Of a stretch of 50,506 bases of DNA, positions 1 to 8,569 are shown one piece after another. The notes beneath the pieces were generated by a model. It worked only from the letters and a program-made list of their open reading frames with translations, made no database searches and was not told the DNA's origin. The DNA is from Lysobacteraceae bacterium NML95-0200 (GTDB lineage Bacteria; Pseudomonadota; Gammaproteobacteria; Xanthomonadales; Xanthomonadaceae): the NCBI GenBank assembly GCA_002798255.1, contig NWQQ01000002.1:1-50506 (forward strand). Direction: 5' to 3'. Position 1 is the first letter of the stretch, and every line of letters begins with the position of its first letter. The position numbers and the translations under genes were made by a program.

Positions 1-1
1 T

Positions 2-109
2 GTACTGGCTGAGCGGCTACAGCGCACGAATCCTTCACAGAACGCCTTCAACACGACCAAGCTGCATCGCATGCTTCTGACCTTCAAAGGGCTCCCAGCA
101 TGCCATTGA
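2..109 (+). CDS. C-terminal end of an unrecognised protein (partial)
   Basis: An open frame enters from the left edge and stops with TGA at 107-109, giving 35 residues ending FKGLPACH. I do not recognise the family. A terminator-like hairpin pair follows directly, which is consistent with a real gene end. A shorter frame (3-80) is also open, so even the frame is uncertain. A transposase tail is possible because the right edge of the window starts one, but nothing in these residues shows that. Confidence 0.25.
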   Translation, partial: VLAERLQRTNPSQNAFNTTKLHRMLLTFKGLPACH

Positions 110-110
110 A

Positions 111-137
111 AAACCCCGTGCCAAAAACACGGGGTTT
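111..137 (-). terminator. Rho-independent terminator, best in the bamD direction
   Basis: Ten-base arms AAACCCCGTG / CACGGGGTTT enclose a 7-base loop. Read on the minus strand the stem runs into TTTTTC, so it fits as the terminator for bamD. Confidence 0.7.
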
Positions 138-148
138 GTCAGCGGTCT

Positions 149-178
149 GAAGCCTTCCGCTCAGGAAGGCTTCTTTTT
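149..178 (+). terminator. Rho-independent terminator, plus direction
   Basis: Arms GAAGCCTTCC / GGAAGGCTTC enclose a 5-base loop and are followed by TTTTT on the plus strand. With the neighbouring hairpin at 111-137 it forms a convergent pair that separates the left-edge gene from bamD. Confidence 0.7.
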
Positions 179-204
179 GGGAGGTTCAAACAAGTGCCAT
201 CGGC

Positions 205-1071
205 TCAATCTCCGCGTGCGCCGGGTACATGCTCGCGGGCAAACGGGTTCAGGCGCTTGAATACCGAGGGGTCTTTCGGCCAGCCGCCGGAAAGCCAGGG
301 GTGCTGCGGGTCGTTCATCACCAGCACTTGCTTGGCATCGTCCGCCAGCGTCTGGTTGCCAAGGCGGGTATAGGTTTCGGCGAGGATGGCCACCGCATCG
401 TTTTGGTATTCGCTTTGCGGGTAGGTTTCCAGGATGTAGCGGGCGCGGGCACTGGCTGCCACCCAGGCGCCACGGCGCAGGTAGTACACGGCGACATTCA
501 GCTCATGGCGGGCAAACTGGTTGCGCAAGAACACCATGCGCTGGCGGGCATCATCGGCATAGCGACTGTTGGCAAAGCGCGTGGTGACAATGCCGAAATC
601 ATCATAGGCCTGCATGGGCGCTGCCAGGTCGCGACTGGCCATGTCCAGACTGAATACCCGCTGCATGAACACCGTATTGCGCGCCTGGTTGGCAAGGCCG
701 CGCAGGTAGTACATGTACGGCACATGGCGGTGGGTGGGATAGGTGCGCAGGAAGCGGTCGATGGTGGAGACCGCATCATCATTCTTGCCGCTCTTGTACT
801 GGGCATAGGCGCTTTCCATCAGCGCTTGCTCGGCATGCGGGCCGTAAGGATACTGGGCAATCAGGCGTCGGAAGGTTTCTTCGGCGGTGCCGTAATTGCC
901 GCTGACCATCGAGGCATGCGCCTTGTCGTACAAGGTTTCGACCGGAAGCCCCTCGTTGTTTTCGGCCTTCTTGTCTTTGAAGCGGGCGCAGCCGGAAAGC
1001 GAAAACAGCACCGCCAGCGATACGAGGCCGGCGCGAATCAGGGGGCGGGAAGCATCAATGCGAAGTGACAT
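205..1071 (-). CDS. bamD: Outer membrane assembly lipoprotein BamD
   Basis: This 288-residue lipoprotein is the essential partner of BamA in the BAM complex, which inserts beta-barrel proteins into the outer membrane. A signal peptide ends in a lipobox (LFSLSGC, Cys about residue 26). TPR-like repeats follow, with typical BamD stretches such as SGNYGTAEETFRRLIAQYP and LRGLANQ. The start at MSLRIDASRP is chosen because it sits just before the lipoprotein signal; the open frame extends 116 codons further upstream, but that part overlaps divergent rluD. The C-terminus (FKRLNPFAREH) is slightly longer than in E. coli. It is divergent from rluD, a common arrangement. Assignment is firm. Confidence 0.93.
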   Translation of the reverse strand: MSLRIDASRPLIRAGLVSLAVLFSLSGCARFKDKKAENNEGLPVETLYDKAHASMVSGNYGTAEETFRRLIAQYPYGPHAEQALMESAYAQYKSGKNDDAVSTIDRFLRTYPTHRHVPYMYYLRGLANQARNTVFMQRVFSLDMASRDLAAPMQAYDDFGIVTTRFANSRYADDARQRMVFLRNQFARHELNVAVYYLRRGAWVAASARARYILETYPQSEYQNDAVAILAETYTRLGNQTLADDAKQVLVMNDPQHPWLSGGWPKDPSVFKRLNPFAREHVPGARGD

Positions 1072-1172
1072 GGTATGCAGGATGTCGAAACGGAAGCGGT
1101 GATAATAGCCTAGCCGGAGCGCTTGCCGCCCATCCAGAATGAATGCAAGGGCAATAAACTGCCCAAGACACG

Positions 1173-2156
1173 ATGATGACTGACACCCAATCCGCTGATT
1201 TTCGCCAAATCCAAGTCCCTGCCAGCGCTGCCGGTCGCCGCTTTGATGCGGTACTGGCCGAGCTGTTCCCGGAATTTTCACGCTCACGCCTGGCCGACTG
1301 GGTGAAGTCCGGCGATGTGCTGCTGGATGGCAAAACCGCACGCCCCCGTGATTTGTTGCATGGGGGAGAAACCATCCGCCTGCATGCGCAGCTGGGCGTG
1401 GAAACCGAGGCCAAGCCACAGGATATTCCTCTGGATGTGCTGTACCAGGATGAGCATCTATTCATCATCAACAAGCCCGCGGGGCTTGTAGTGCATCCGG
1501 GTGCGGGCAACCCCGATGGCACCCTGGTCAACGCCCTGCTGTACCGTGACCCGGCGCTGGCCGTATTGAACCGCGCCGGTATCGTGCACCGGCTGGACAA
1601 GGACACCTCCGGGGTAATGGTGGTGGCGCGCAGCCTGCCCGCGCAAACCCGTCTGGTGGAAATGCTCGCCGCCCGCCAAGTGCATCGCCAATATATCGCC
1701 GTGGTACTGGGCTCGATGGTGGCCGGCGGCACGGCAGACTTCCCCATTGACCGTCATCCGCGCGACCGTTTGAAGATGTGCGTGCGCGAAGATGGCCGCG
1801 AGGCCATCACCCATTACCGGCTGCGCGAGCGCTTCCGGGCGCATACTGCGCTGGAATGCCGGCTGGAAACCGGTCGCACCCACCAGATTCGCGTGCATAT
1901 GCAGCAAATCAAGCACCCCATCATCGGCGACCCGCTGTATGGCAGCGCCTTGAAGCTGCCCAAGGCCGCCAGTGACGAACTGGTTACGCAACTGCGCGGT
2001 TTCAAGCGCCAGGCGCTGCATGCCGAAGTGCTGGAGTTCGCCCATCCCATCAGCGGCGAACCGCTGCGCGCCGAGGCGCCGATCCCCGATGACATGCGCG
2101 CCCTGCTGCGCGCCCTGCGCGAAGACACCCGCGCCTGGAACGAGGCACAGTACTGA
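1173..2156 (+). CDS. rluD: 23S rRNA pseudouridine synthase RluD
   Basis: The 327-residue protein should make pseudouridines 1911, 1915 and 1917 in helix 69 of 23S rRNA. An N-terminal S4 RNA-binding domain (about residues 20-80, [21 protein letters not shown]) precedes the RluA-type catalytic domain. The motif HRLDKDTSG carries the catalytic aspartate, Asp142, and [10 protein letters not shown] is the second signature. The first two codons are both ATG, so the start may be 1173 or 1176. Its TGA shares an A with the ATG of the next gene (TGATG), so rluD and pgeF are probably translationally coupled. Confidence 0.95.
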   Translation: MMTDTQSADFRQIQVPASAAGRRFDAVLAELFPEFSRSRLADWVKSGDVLLDGKTARPRDLLHGGETIRLHAQLGVETEAKPQDIPLDVLYQDEHLFIINKPAGLVVHPGAGNPDGTLVNALLYRDPALAVLNRAGIVHRLDKDTSGVMVVARSLPAQTRLVEMLAARQVHRQYIAVVLGSMVAGGTADFPIDRHPRDRLKMCVREDGREAITHYRLRERFRAHTALECRLETGRTHQIRVHMQQIKHPIIGDPLYGSALKLPKAASDELVTQLRGFKRQALHAEVLEFAHPISGEPLRAEAPIPDDMRALLRALREDTRAWNEAQY

Positions 2157-2899
2157 TGCAGCCGTGGATAGAGGCCAACTGGCCTGCGCCGCCCGGTGTC
2201 GTGGCCATTACCACCACGCGCAGCGGCGCCGGTGTATCGCAGGCTCCGTTTGCTACCTTCAATATGGGCAGCCGCAGTGGTGATGCTGCTGCAGCGGTCA
2301 TGGCAAACCGCCGGCAACTGCAAGAAATGCTCGGTCTGCCCGGCGCACCCCACTGGCTGCATCAAGTGCATGGCGTGCAAGTGACCCGGATTGACACGGC
2401 TGCAAGCGATGAACCGCAGGCCGATGCGGCGGTGACTGCCGTGCCCGGGCAAGTGCTGGCCATTCTCACCGCCGACTGCCTGCCCGTGGTATTGGCGGCC
2501 CGTGACGGCAGCGAGATTGCGGCCGCCCACGCCGGCTGGCGCGGTTTGGCCGCAGGTGTTCTGGAAGGTACCCTCGCCACGATGCAAACCGCTCCCCAAC
2601 ATCTGCGCGCCTGGCTGGGGCCTGCGGCCAGTGCCCGGCATTACGAAATCGGTGCGGAAGTGCGCGAGGCCTTTATCGGCCACGATGCCGCCGCCGCGGC
2701 CTGTTTTGCCGCCACCCGCCCAGGTCACTGGAAAGTGGATTTGTACGCCTTGGCACGCCAACGCCTGATTGCCTCCGGCATGAGTGCCGATGCGATTTAC
2801 GGCGGCGAACATTGCACCATTGAGGAGCACCGCACGTTCTACTCCTACCGCCGCGATGGTCATACCGGGCGCATGGCCACCCTGGTGTGGATGCATTGA
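2156..2899 (+). CDS. pgeF: PgeF/YfiH family multicopper-oxidase-like purine nucleoside phosphorylase
   Basis: This is the 247-residue DUF152/YfiH family. Members have been called laccases, purine nucleoside phosphorylases and, in E. coli, a peptidoglycan-editing factor that prevents misincorporation of L-Ser. Conserved metal-site motifs are present: HWLHQVHG, TADCLPVV and AAHAGWRGL. The start codon overlaps the rluD stop, and the rluD-yfiH pairing is common in gammaproteobacteria. Family membership is secure; which activity dominates here cannot be told from sequence. Confidence 0.9.
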   Translation: MQPWIEANWPAPPGVVAITTTRSGAGVSQAPFATFNMGSRSGDAAAAVMANRRQLQEMLGLPGAPHWLHQVHGVQVTRIDTAASDEPQADAAVTAVPGQVLAILTADCLPVVLAARDGSEIAAAHAGWRGLAAGVLEGTLATMQTAPQHLRAWLGPAASARHYEIGAEVREAFIGHDAAAAACFAATRPGHWKVDLYALARQRLIASGMSADAIYGGEHCTIEEHRTFYSYRRDGHTGRMATLVWMH

Positions 2900-3014
2900 A
2901 TATCGCGCCTGCCTGATGCCATCTCAAACGAAGCGCTGCAGCAAATGCAGCCAAGAAAATCGCCACCCACTTGAGCTGAAGATCGGCTGATTCACTGCCC
3001 AGCCTGGCTATCGC

Positions 3015-3554
3015 CTAATCAACGCTCATCACCACATGGCTTTTGCGGCGGCGTTTGGGCTGCAACAAGGTGCCCGTGCAGTGCGGCGCACCACAATGGC
3101 AAGCCCAGAGTTTTTTCAATGCCGGTGTATGGCGCTCCTGCAGGACAATCCCATAGTTGAAGGACAGCTCCTCGCCCGGCGCGATGTCACGCAGTGCATG
3201 GATACGGATTTTGTCCCGGTCACGTCGGCCTTGCTCGTCCTCGTACAAAATCGCCTCGCAATTGGGCGAACAGCTATGATTTATCCAGCGCGCGATATTG
3301 CCATCGAAGTTGGCGTCAATCACATATTCATCGTTCAGCGTGAACAGGAAGGTATGACCGCTCCCCTCCAGTTCACCATAGTCGGCATCCACCTCTGCAT
3401 GGCTGCGTAACCGTCCCTTGTAACGCACAATGTACTCGCCTTTGGCAATCGCAGCCGTGGCAAACACACCATTGCCGTGAATGGCCGACTGCCTGCGTTC
3501 AATCCGGTCTTTGGCACTTTTCGGCATACGCCCACCGCAACAAGAAAACTTCAT
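3015..3554 (-). CDS. SET-domain protein-lysine N-methyltransferase
   Basis: The protein has 179 residues. A SET domain spans about residues 18-140: HGNGVFA at the start, the knot motif RWINHSCSPNCE (about 88-99), and GEELSFNYG (about 127-135), which supplies the catalytic Tyr. A post-SET cysteine cluster (CHCGAPHCTG) follows, likely closing a zinc site. Such proteins transfer methyl groups from S-adenosylmethionine to protein lysines, and in bacteria the target is usually unknown. A start at MPKSAKDR (3527) is an alternative to MKFSCCGG; neither has a strong ribosome site. It stands alone between convergent pgeF and the divergent protease gene. Confidence 0.85.
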   Translation of the reverse strand: MKFSCCGGRMPKSAKDRIERRQSAIHGNGVFATAAIAKGEYIVRYKGRLRSHAEVDADYGELEGSGHTFLFTLNDEYVIDANFDGNIARWINHSCSPNCEAILYEDEQGRRDRDKIRIHALRDIAPGEELSFNYGIVLQERHTPALKKLWACHCGAPHCTGTLLQPKRRRKSHVVMSVD

Positions 3555-3668
3555 TTTGCCCGGCCTGCTGCCAAGCTTCGACCACCATCATCACACAGTT
3601 TTGTCGTAAGCTGGCACAAAAATCGTGGCTGTTTTCACATCCACACCACTGTCCTGCCTGCATGATGG

Positions 3669-5117
3669 ATGCCGATGAATCAAAAGCACGTCTCCCGCGC
3701 CCCCCGCCCCCTGCCCACCTTGCTGGTGCTGGCAGCGGCGGCCGGTTTTGGTGGCTTTGCCGCCACCGCGATGCGTGATGCCCTGACCCAGCCCGGTCAT
3801 GCAGAGCCTGTGCCTGCCCTGCCGGTCAGCCAGTTGCCGCAAACCGCAGGTGGCGGGCATGTCCCCAGCCTGGCACCGATGCTGGAGCGCGTCATGCCCG
3901 CAGTGGTCAGCGTACATACCAAACAGCGCGTGCGTGTCAGCCCGTTTGGCAATGACCCGGTATTCCGGCGCATGTTCCCCGAGCTCACCCAGGAGCGCAT
4001 CAACGAATCCTTGGGCTCGGGGGTGATTGTCGATGCGGCCAGGGGCTATGTGCTGACCAATCACCATGTGATTGAAAATGCCGATGATGTATCAGTGACG
4101 CTCGCCGATGGACGCACCCTGAAAGCCGAATTTCTCGGCTCCGACCCGGATACCGATATCGCGCTGATGCGTATTCCGGCCGAGCGCCTGAGCGCCATCG
4201 CCATGACCGACAGCAGCACACTGCGTGTGGGTGATTTCGCCGTGGCTATTGGCAATCCGTTTGGGGTCGGCCAGACCGTGACCTCCGGCATCATCTCGGC
4301 AGTGGGTCGCAGCAACCTGCCCGGCGCGGGCTTCCAGAATTTCATCCAGACCGATGCCAGCATCAACCCCGGCAATTCCGGCGGCGCGCTGGTGGATTTG
4401 CAGGGACGGCTCATCGGCATCAATACCGCCAGCTTCAACCCGCACGGCTCGATGGCTGGCAATATTGGCCTGAGCTTTGCCATCCCCACCAATCTTGCCC
4501 GCAGCATCATGCAGCAGTTGCTGGAAAACGGCGGACAGGTGCGACGCGGCACGCTCGGTATTGAAACCCGTGACCTGGATGCGCGCAGCGCACAGGCCGC
4601 TGGCCTTGCCTCCGGTCAGGGCGCACTCATCACCCGGGTTTATCCGGATTCTTCTGCGGCAGCGGCAGGCTTGCGGGCAGGCGATGTGATTGTCGCCACC
4701 AACGGCCAGCGCATCGACAGCGCCGAAGCTTTCCGCAATTTCCAGGGGCTGCAGGCCGCCAATGCCCGCATAAGCCTGGATATCCGCCGCGATGGCAAGC
4801 CTTTGCAGCTGAGCGCGCAGCTCAGGGAGCAGGCACGCGATGGCGCCAGCCTTGATGCGCGACTTGCCGGCGTGACCTTTGCCGAACTGCCCGAATCGCT
4901 GCGCCGCCAGGGTGCCAGCGGTGTACTGGTCAGCGATGTGGCCCATGGCAGCCGTGCCGCACAAAGCGGGCTACGCGGGGGCGATGTCATCCTTGCTGCT
5001 TCCAGCGGCGAGTTCAACGACCTGGCAAGTTTCCGTGCCAGTTTCCACAACCCGCCCCAACGCTTGCTGCTGCGCCTGTGGCGCAACGGTCAGCGCGGGC
5101 AAATTCTGATTCAATAA
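3669..5117 (+). CDS. Do/DegP-type periplasmic serine protease (MucD-like)
   Basis: The 482-residue trypsin-like HtrA protease degrades or refolds misfolded envelope proteins. A hydrophobic N-terminal segment (about residues 15-33) serves as signal or anchor. The catalytic triad is visible as TNHHVI (His133), DTDIAL (Asp163) and GNSGGAL (Ser237). Two PDZ domains follow, at about 285-375 and 395-480; the second is divergent. The LA loop before His is short, with an FRRMFPE-type sequence as in MucD/DegQ. The start could be MPMNQK (3669) or MNQK (3675); no strong ribosome site decides. A small membrane-protein cluster follows 23 bp downstream. Confidence 0.9.
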   Translation: MPMNQKHVSRAPRPLPTLLVLAAAAGFGGFAATAMRDALTQPGHAEPVPALPVSQLPQTAGGGHVPSLAPMLERVMPAVVSVHTKQRVRVSPFGNDPVFRRMFPELTQERINESLGSGVIVDAARGYVLTNHHVIENADDVSVTLADGRTLKAEFLGSDPDTDIALMRIPAERLSAIAMTDSSTLRVGDFAVAIGNPFGVGQTVTSGIISAVGRSNLPGAGFQNFIQTDASINPGNSGGALVDLQGRLIGINTASFNPHGSMAGNIGLSFAIPTNLARSIMQQLLENGGQVRRGTLGIETRDLDARSAQAAGLASGQGALITRVYPDSSAAAAGLRAGDVIVATNGQRIDSAEAFRNFQGLQAANARISLDIRRDGKPLQLSAQLREQARDGASLDARLAGVTFAELPESLRRQGASGVLVSDVAHGSRAAQSGLRGGDVILAASSGEFNDLASFRASFHNPPQRLLLRLWRNGQRGQILIQ

Positions 5118-5140
5118 CCCAACCTCCCAAGGAGCAAACC

Positions 5141-5494
5141 ATGAGCGTAAAAGAAAACCTCTCCGAAGCCGGCAGCCACCTGAAGCAAGCCGCCGTTCAC
5201 ACCGGCGACTCCATCAAGAGCGCCGCCGCTGCCGCAGGTGAAGAGCTGCGTGCCGGCACGGCCTATGTCAAGGCAGAGCTCAGCGATACTGCCATGGCGG
5301 GCAAGCATGCCGCCGAAGACCTTGGCGTTGCCGCCAAAGAGCAAATGGACGTGCTGATGGAAAAGAGCCGCGACATGATTGACAGTGCCGCCGACCTGAT
5401 TCGCGAACGTCCCTTGACCGCCTTCGGCATCGCCTTCGCCGCCGGCTGGGCAATTGCCAAGCTGGCTGGCCTGGGCAGTAACAACGAGAAGTAA
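5141..5494 (+). CDS. DUF883 / ElaB-YqjD family membrane-anchored protein
   Basis: This 117-residue protein has a long amphipathic, alanine-rich helical region followed by a single C-terminal membrane helix (about residues 93-112). The family signature RERPLTAFGIAFAAGWAIAKL-like tail is present. In E. coli, YqjD and ElaB bind ribosomes at the inner membrane in stationary phase. The start is set by AAGGAG at 5129-5134, 6 bases before the ATG; an earlier in-frame start would lie inside the protease gene. It heads a yqjD-yqjE-yqjK-like set. Confidence 0.85.
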   Translation: MSVKENLSEAGSHLKQAAVHTGDSIKSAAAAAGEELRAGTAYVKAELSDTAMAGKHAAEDLGVAAKEQMDVLMEKSRDMIDSAADLIRERPLTAFGIAFAAGWAIAKLAGLGSNNEK

Positions 5495-5498
5495 CCCC

Positions 5499-5975
5499 AT
5501 GCAAGCGCAAGGCCAAACGCCAGACGGTGCGCCGGAAAAAACCGAGCCCGCACTGGACATTCTGGAAGCCTTCCGCCGCGTCGGCGAAGGCAGCAAAGCC
5601 AGCCTCGCTTCCACGTTTGCCAGCGTACGCGCCCTGCGTGCGCTGGTGCTGGCCGATATCGCCCTGGCGCGCAGCGCCCTGGGTCGCAGCGTAGCCTTCA
5701 CTGCCATAGCGGTGGTGTTCGGCGCTGTTGGCGGGCTGTTATTGATGGCCGCGCTGGTCGCAGCACTGGTGACCTACCTCAAACTGTCCTGGTGGCTTTC
5801 GCTGCTGCTGGTCGGCCTGTTTTGCCTGGCCGCCACGGCTTTTTCTGCCTGGCGTGCGCTGGCTTATTTTGAACATACGCAAATGCATGCCACCCGCAGG
5901 CAATTGGCCAAGATGGGTCTGGGTACGGATGAAGGCAAAAATACCCCGTCCGCCGCCGATGATGGCCATAACTGA
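5499..5975 (+). CDS. YqjE-like membrane protein of the phage-holin-family fold
   Basis: The 158-residue protein has a soluble N-terminus (LDILEAFRRVGEGSKASLAS), then two strong membrane helices (about residues 68-93 and 95-118) and a charged cytoplasmic tail. This matches the YqjE/PF07332 'phage holin family', which is chromosomal and not phage-borne in proteobacteria. The ATG lies 4 bases after the stop of the DUF883 gene, so the two are one operon. The function of the family is not established; a role with YqjD at the membrane is inference from conserved neighbourhood. Confidence 0.8.
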   Translation: MQAQGQTPDGAPEKTEPALDILEAFRRVGEGSKASLASTFASVRALRALVLADIALARSALGRSVAFTAIAVVFGAVGGLLLMAALVAALVTYLKLSWWLSLLLVGLFCLAATAFSAWRALAYFEHTQMHATRRQLAKMGLGTDEGKNTPSAADDGHN

Positions 5976-5986
5976 CGGAGTATCCG

Positions 5987-6394
5987 ATGGGTTTCCAACA
6001 ATTGATTGAAAAAGTCACCGCAGCCGAGCAAACACTGGAAGCCCACGGGCGCAGCGTGGGCGCCAATCTGCGCCAGACCCGCAGCGCCTGGCATGCGGCC
6101 TGGACACCGGGGCGCGTACTGGTAGCCGGGCTGGCCTCGGGTTTTCTGGTCGGTCACGGCAGGCTGATAAGCAAACTCGGCGGTAGCAATGTCCTGCAAC
6201 TGGGCGTGGGTTTTGCCAATCTGATTACCGGCGGCATGAAGGCCGCAAGTGCACAGTTTTCACACATGCAGGCCGCTGCCAGCCAGGGCATGCAAGTTGC
6301 CGCCGATGTACCTGCCATGGCCAGCAATGACCGTACTGAAAACGAAACCCTGCGCCAACATCACGAAAAACTGCGCCGCGACGGGCTGGTATGA
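5987..6394 (+). CDS. Small helical protein in the yqjDE operon (YqjK position)
   Basis: The 135-residue protein occupies the place of YqjK in the E. coli yqjCDEK operon, but I cannot claim real YqjK homology. It has an N-terminal coiled helix (QQLIEKVTAAEQTLEAHG), a weakly hydrophobic segment TPGRVLVAGLASGFLVGHG (about 40-58), and a second moderately apolar stretch (about 68-85). A CGGAG ribosome site sits 6 bases before the ATG. The ATGA overlap with the next gene shows continued translational coupling. Function unknown. Confidence 0.65.
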   Translation: MGFQQLIEKVTAAEQTLEAHGRSVGANLRQTRSAWHAAWTPGRVLVAGLASGFLVGHGRLISKLGGSNVLQLGVGFANLITGGMKAASAQFSHMQAAASQGMQVAADVPAMASNDRTENETLRQHHEKLRRDGLV

Positions 6395-7125
6395 AGCAAG
6401 GCGCAACACCCGCCTTCAACGTCCAGGCCATCACCCTGGACCTGGACGATACGCTCTGGCCGTTCGCTCCCATTGGTGAGCGCATCGAGCAGGTACTGCA
6501 CCACTGGTTTTTGCAACACGCCCCCAAAGCGGCCCAACAATTTCCGGTTACCGCCATGCGCCGCCTGCGCGAGCGCGTCATTGAACGCTTCCCGCAAAAA
6601 TCCCACGACGCAAGCTGGCTGCGCCACAAGGGCATTGAAATTGCACTGACTGAAAGTGGCCATGACCCGGCGCTGGCCGATGCCGCATATGCCGCATTTT
6701 TTGCCGAACGCAACCGCGTGGACTTCTACCCCGATGCCCATGCCGCGCTCCAGCGCATCGCCCGCCGTGTGCCGGTCTGCGCGCTGACCAATGGCAATGC
6801 CGACCTGACCGCCATCGGCATAACCCGATATTTCCATAGCCAGGTCACCGCCCGCGAATTTGGCAAGGCCAAGCCCGACCCGGCGATTTTCCTGCATGCC
6901 TGTCAAACGCTCGGCACTCCACCTGCAAACACCCTGCATATCGGTGATGATATTGAAGCCGATATCACTGGCGCACGTCATGCGGGTCTGAAAACCTGCT
7001 GGCTGCACCGCGAAGATGCCCGTGCCCGGCACCCTGCCTGGCCGCGCCGGGATTTCATTCCCGATCTTGTATTTTCCAATCTTGCCCAACTGGCCGACTG
7101 GCTGGAGGCAGCCACCCCATCTTGA
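6391..7125 (+). CDS. HAD-superfamily hydrolase, subfamily IA
   Basis: The 244-residue protein shows all four HAD motifs: LDLDDTLWPF (Asp17 nucleophile, Asp19 acid/base), ALTNGNADL (motif II), GKAKPDPAIF (motif III lysine) and HIGDDIEADITGARHAGL (motif IV acidic pair). The helical cap between motifs I and II is of the C1 type. It probably dephosphorylates a small metabolite, but the substrate cannot be read from sequence. Its start overlaps the previous stop (ATGA), and the aminopeptidase gene starts 8 bases after its own stop. Confidence 0.88.
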   Translation: MKQGATPAFNVQAITLDLDDTLWPFAPIGERIEQVLHHWFLQHAPKAAQQFPVTAMRRLRERVIERFPQKSHDASWLRHKGIEIALTESGHDPALADAAYAAFFAERNRVDFYPDAHAALQRIARRVPVCALTNGNADLTAIGITRYFHSQVTAREFGKAKPDPAIFLHACQTLGTPPANTLHIGDDIEADITGARHAGLKTCWLHREDARARHPAWPRRDFIPDLVFSNLAQLADWLEAATPS

Positions 7126-7133
7126 GAAACACG

Positions 7134-8507
7134 ATGAACAGCCAACCCGGACTGACCCGCCAGGGCGACAACCCGAAAACCTTTTACTGCGTGCGCAGCG
7201 ATGAGTTCGATGTCTGGCGCAAACTGCAATTGCCCGCCATCGGCCAATGGCTGGATGCACAGAAATATACTGCTGCCTCCGGCACGGTAGCCCTACTGCC
7301 CGGCGAGCGTGGCGTGGAATCGGCCGTGCTCGGCATGGAAAACCGGCTTGACCCGTTTGCCTATGCGCATGCCCCATTCGCCCTGCCACCGGGCGACTGG
7401 CAAACCGGCAGCGAGCTGGATAGTGAAGCACGCAATGCCCTGTTGCTGGGCTGGGGACTGGGCAGCTATCGCTTCGACCGCTACAAAAAACCGTTGCGCG
7501 AACCTGCCCGGCTGATGCTGGACGACAATGCCGATGCGCGCACGCTGGACATGCTCGCCGCCTGCCTGCGCACCCGCGACATGATTAACACCCCGACCGA
7601 GCATATGGGGCCGGACGAGATGGAAGCCATCGTCCGCGAAATCACCACGACTCACGCTGCCGAATTGGAAGTTATCAGCGGCGACGAGCTTCTGGCGCAG
7701 AACTATCCGGCCATCCATGCCGTCGGCCGCGCCTCGCACCGCGCCCCGCGCCTTTTGCATCTGGAATGGGGCGACAGCGCATACCCGCGCCTGGCACTGG
7801 TCGGCAAGGGCGTGTGCTTTGATACCGGCGGCCTGAATCTCAAAGCCAGCGCCGGCATGCGCAATATGAAAAAGGACATGGGCGGTGCCGCACATGCCAT
7901 CGCCCTGGCCGAACTCATCATCAAGCGCCGCCTGCCGGTGCGGCTATCGCTGTATGTGGCCGCCGTGGAAAACGCCGTCGGCCCCAATGCACTGCGCCCG
8001 GGCGAAGTCATCGCCACCCGCAAGGGGCTGAGCGTAGAAATCGACAATACCGATGCCGAAGGCCGCCTGGTGCTATGCGATGCCCTCACCCGCGCCGCCG
8101 AGGACAAGCCCGCACTGATACTGGACTTCGCCACCCTCACCGGCGCGGCGCGCATTGCCCTAGGGCCGGATTTGCCGGTGCTTTACGCCAATGACGATTG
8201 CCTTGCCGAAGACTGGCTGCAAGCCGGACGGGACTGCTTTGACCCGCTGTGGCGCATGCCACTGTGGCAGCCGTACATGCGCTATCTGAAAAGCGGCATC
8301 GCCGACCTCGCCAACGCCAGCAATTCGCCCATGGCCGGCAGCGTCACCGCCGCACTGTACCTGCAACGCTTCGTCCCCGACGACCTGCCCTGGGCGCATC
8401 TGGACGTGTATTCCTGGAACGATACCGACCGCCCCGGCCGCCCGGCAGGCGGCGAAGCCCAAGGCCTGCGCGCCTGTTTTATCATGCTGGAAAAACGCTT
8501 TGGCTAA
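7134..8507 (+). CDS. Leucyl aminopeptidase family protein (M17)
   Basis: The 457-residue cytosolic dizinc aminopeptidase is of the PepA/PepB clan. Metal and active-site motifs are complete: VGKGVCFDTGGLNLK, KKDMGGAAHAIA and the family signature NTDAEGRL. Its length and short N-terminal domain match the second M17 paralogue common in Xanthomonadaceae rather than canonical PepA. The start chosen is ATG at 7134; a TTG at 7122 would overlap the HAD stop. Nothing in it suggests a DNA-binding PepA role. Confidence 0.88.
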   Translation: MNSQPGLTRQGDNPKTFYCVRSDEFDVWRKLQLPAIGQWLDAQKYTAASGTVALLPGERGVESAVLGMENRLDPFAYAHAPFALPPGDWQTGSELDSEARNALLLGWGLGSYRFDRYKKPLREPARLMLDDNADARTLDMLAACLRTRDMINTPTEHMGPDEMEAIVREITTTHAAELEVISGDELLAQNYPAIHAVGRASHRAPRLLHLEWGDSAYPRLALVGKGVCFDTGGLNLKASAGMRNMKKDMGGAAHAIALAELIIKRRLPVRLSLYVAAVENAVGPNALRPGEVIATRKGLSVEIDNTDAEGRLVLCDALTRAAEDKPALILDFATLTGAARIALGPDLPVLYANDDCLAEDWLQAGRDCFDPLWRMPLWQPYMRYLKSGIADLANASNSPMAGSVTAALYLQRFVPDDLPWAHLDVYSWNDTDRPGRPAGGEAQGLRACFIMLEKRFG

Positions 8508-8569
8508 AAACTGGTTCAAAAGCGCCGAAACCCAAGCATATCGACAGCCGGGTTCAAGCCCGGCTGAGG

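Noticed and set aside
1072-1419. 116-codon N-terminal extension of bamD
   Set aside because: It overlaps the divergent rluD and would bury the lipoprotein signal in mid-protein.
1814-2896. Long minus-strand frame opposite rluD and pgeF
   Set aside because: It is the antisense of two clear genes, with GC-rich third positions keeping it open; its protein has low-complexity composition and no recognisable motif.
5499-5975. Prophage holin
   Set aside because: The holin-family name applies to chromosomal YqjE-type proteins; no endolysin, portal or other phage gene is near, and the operon matches yqjD-yqjE.
8546-8565. AGCCGGG/CCCGGCT hairpin as terminator between the aminopeptidase gene and coaE
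   Set aside because: Only seven base pairs and no T-run on either strand; too weak to call.
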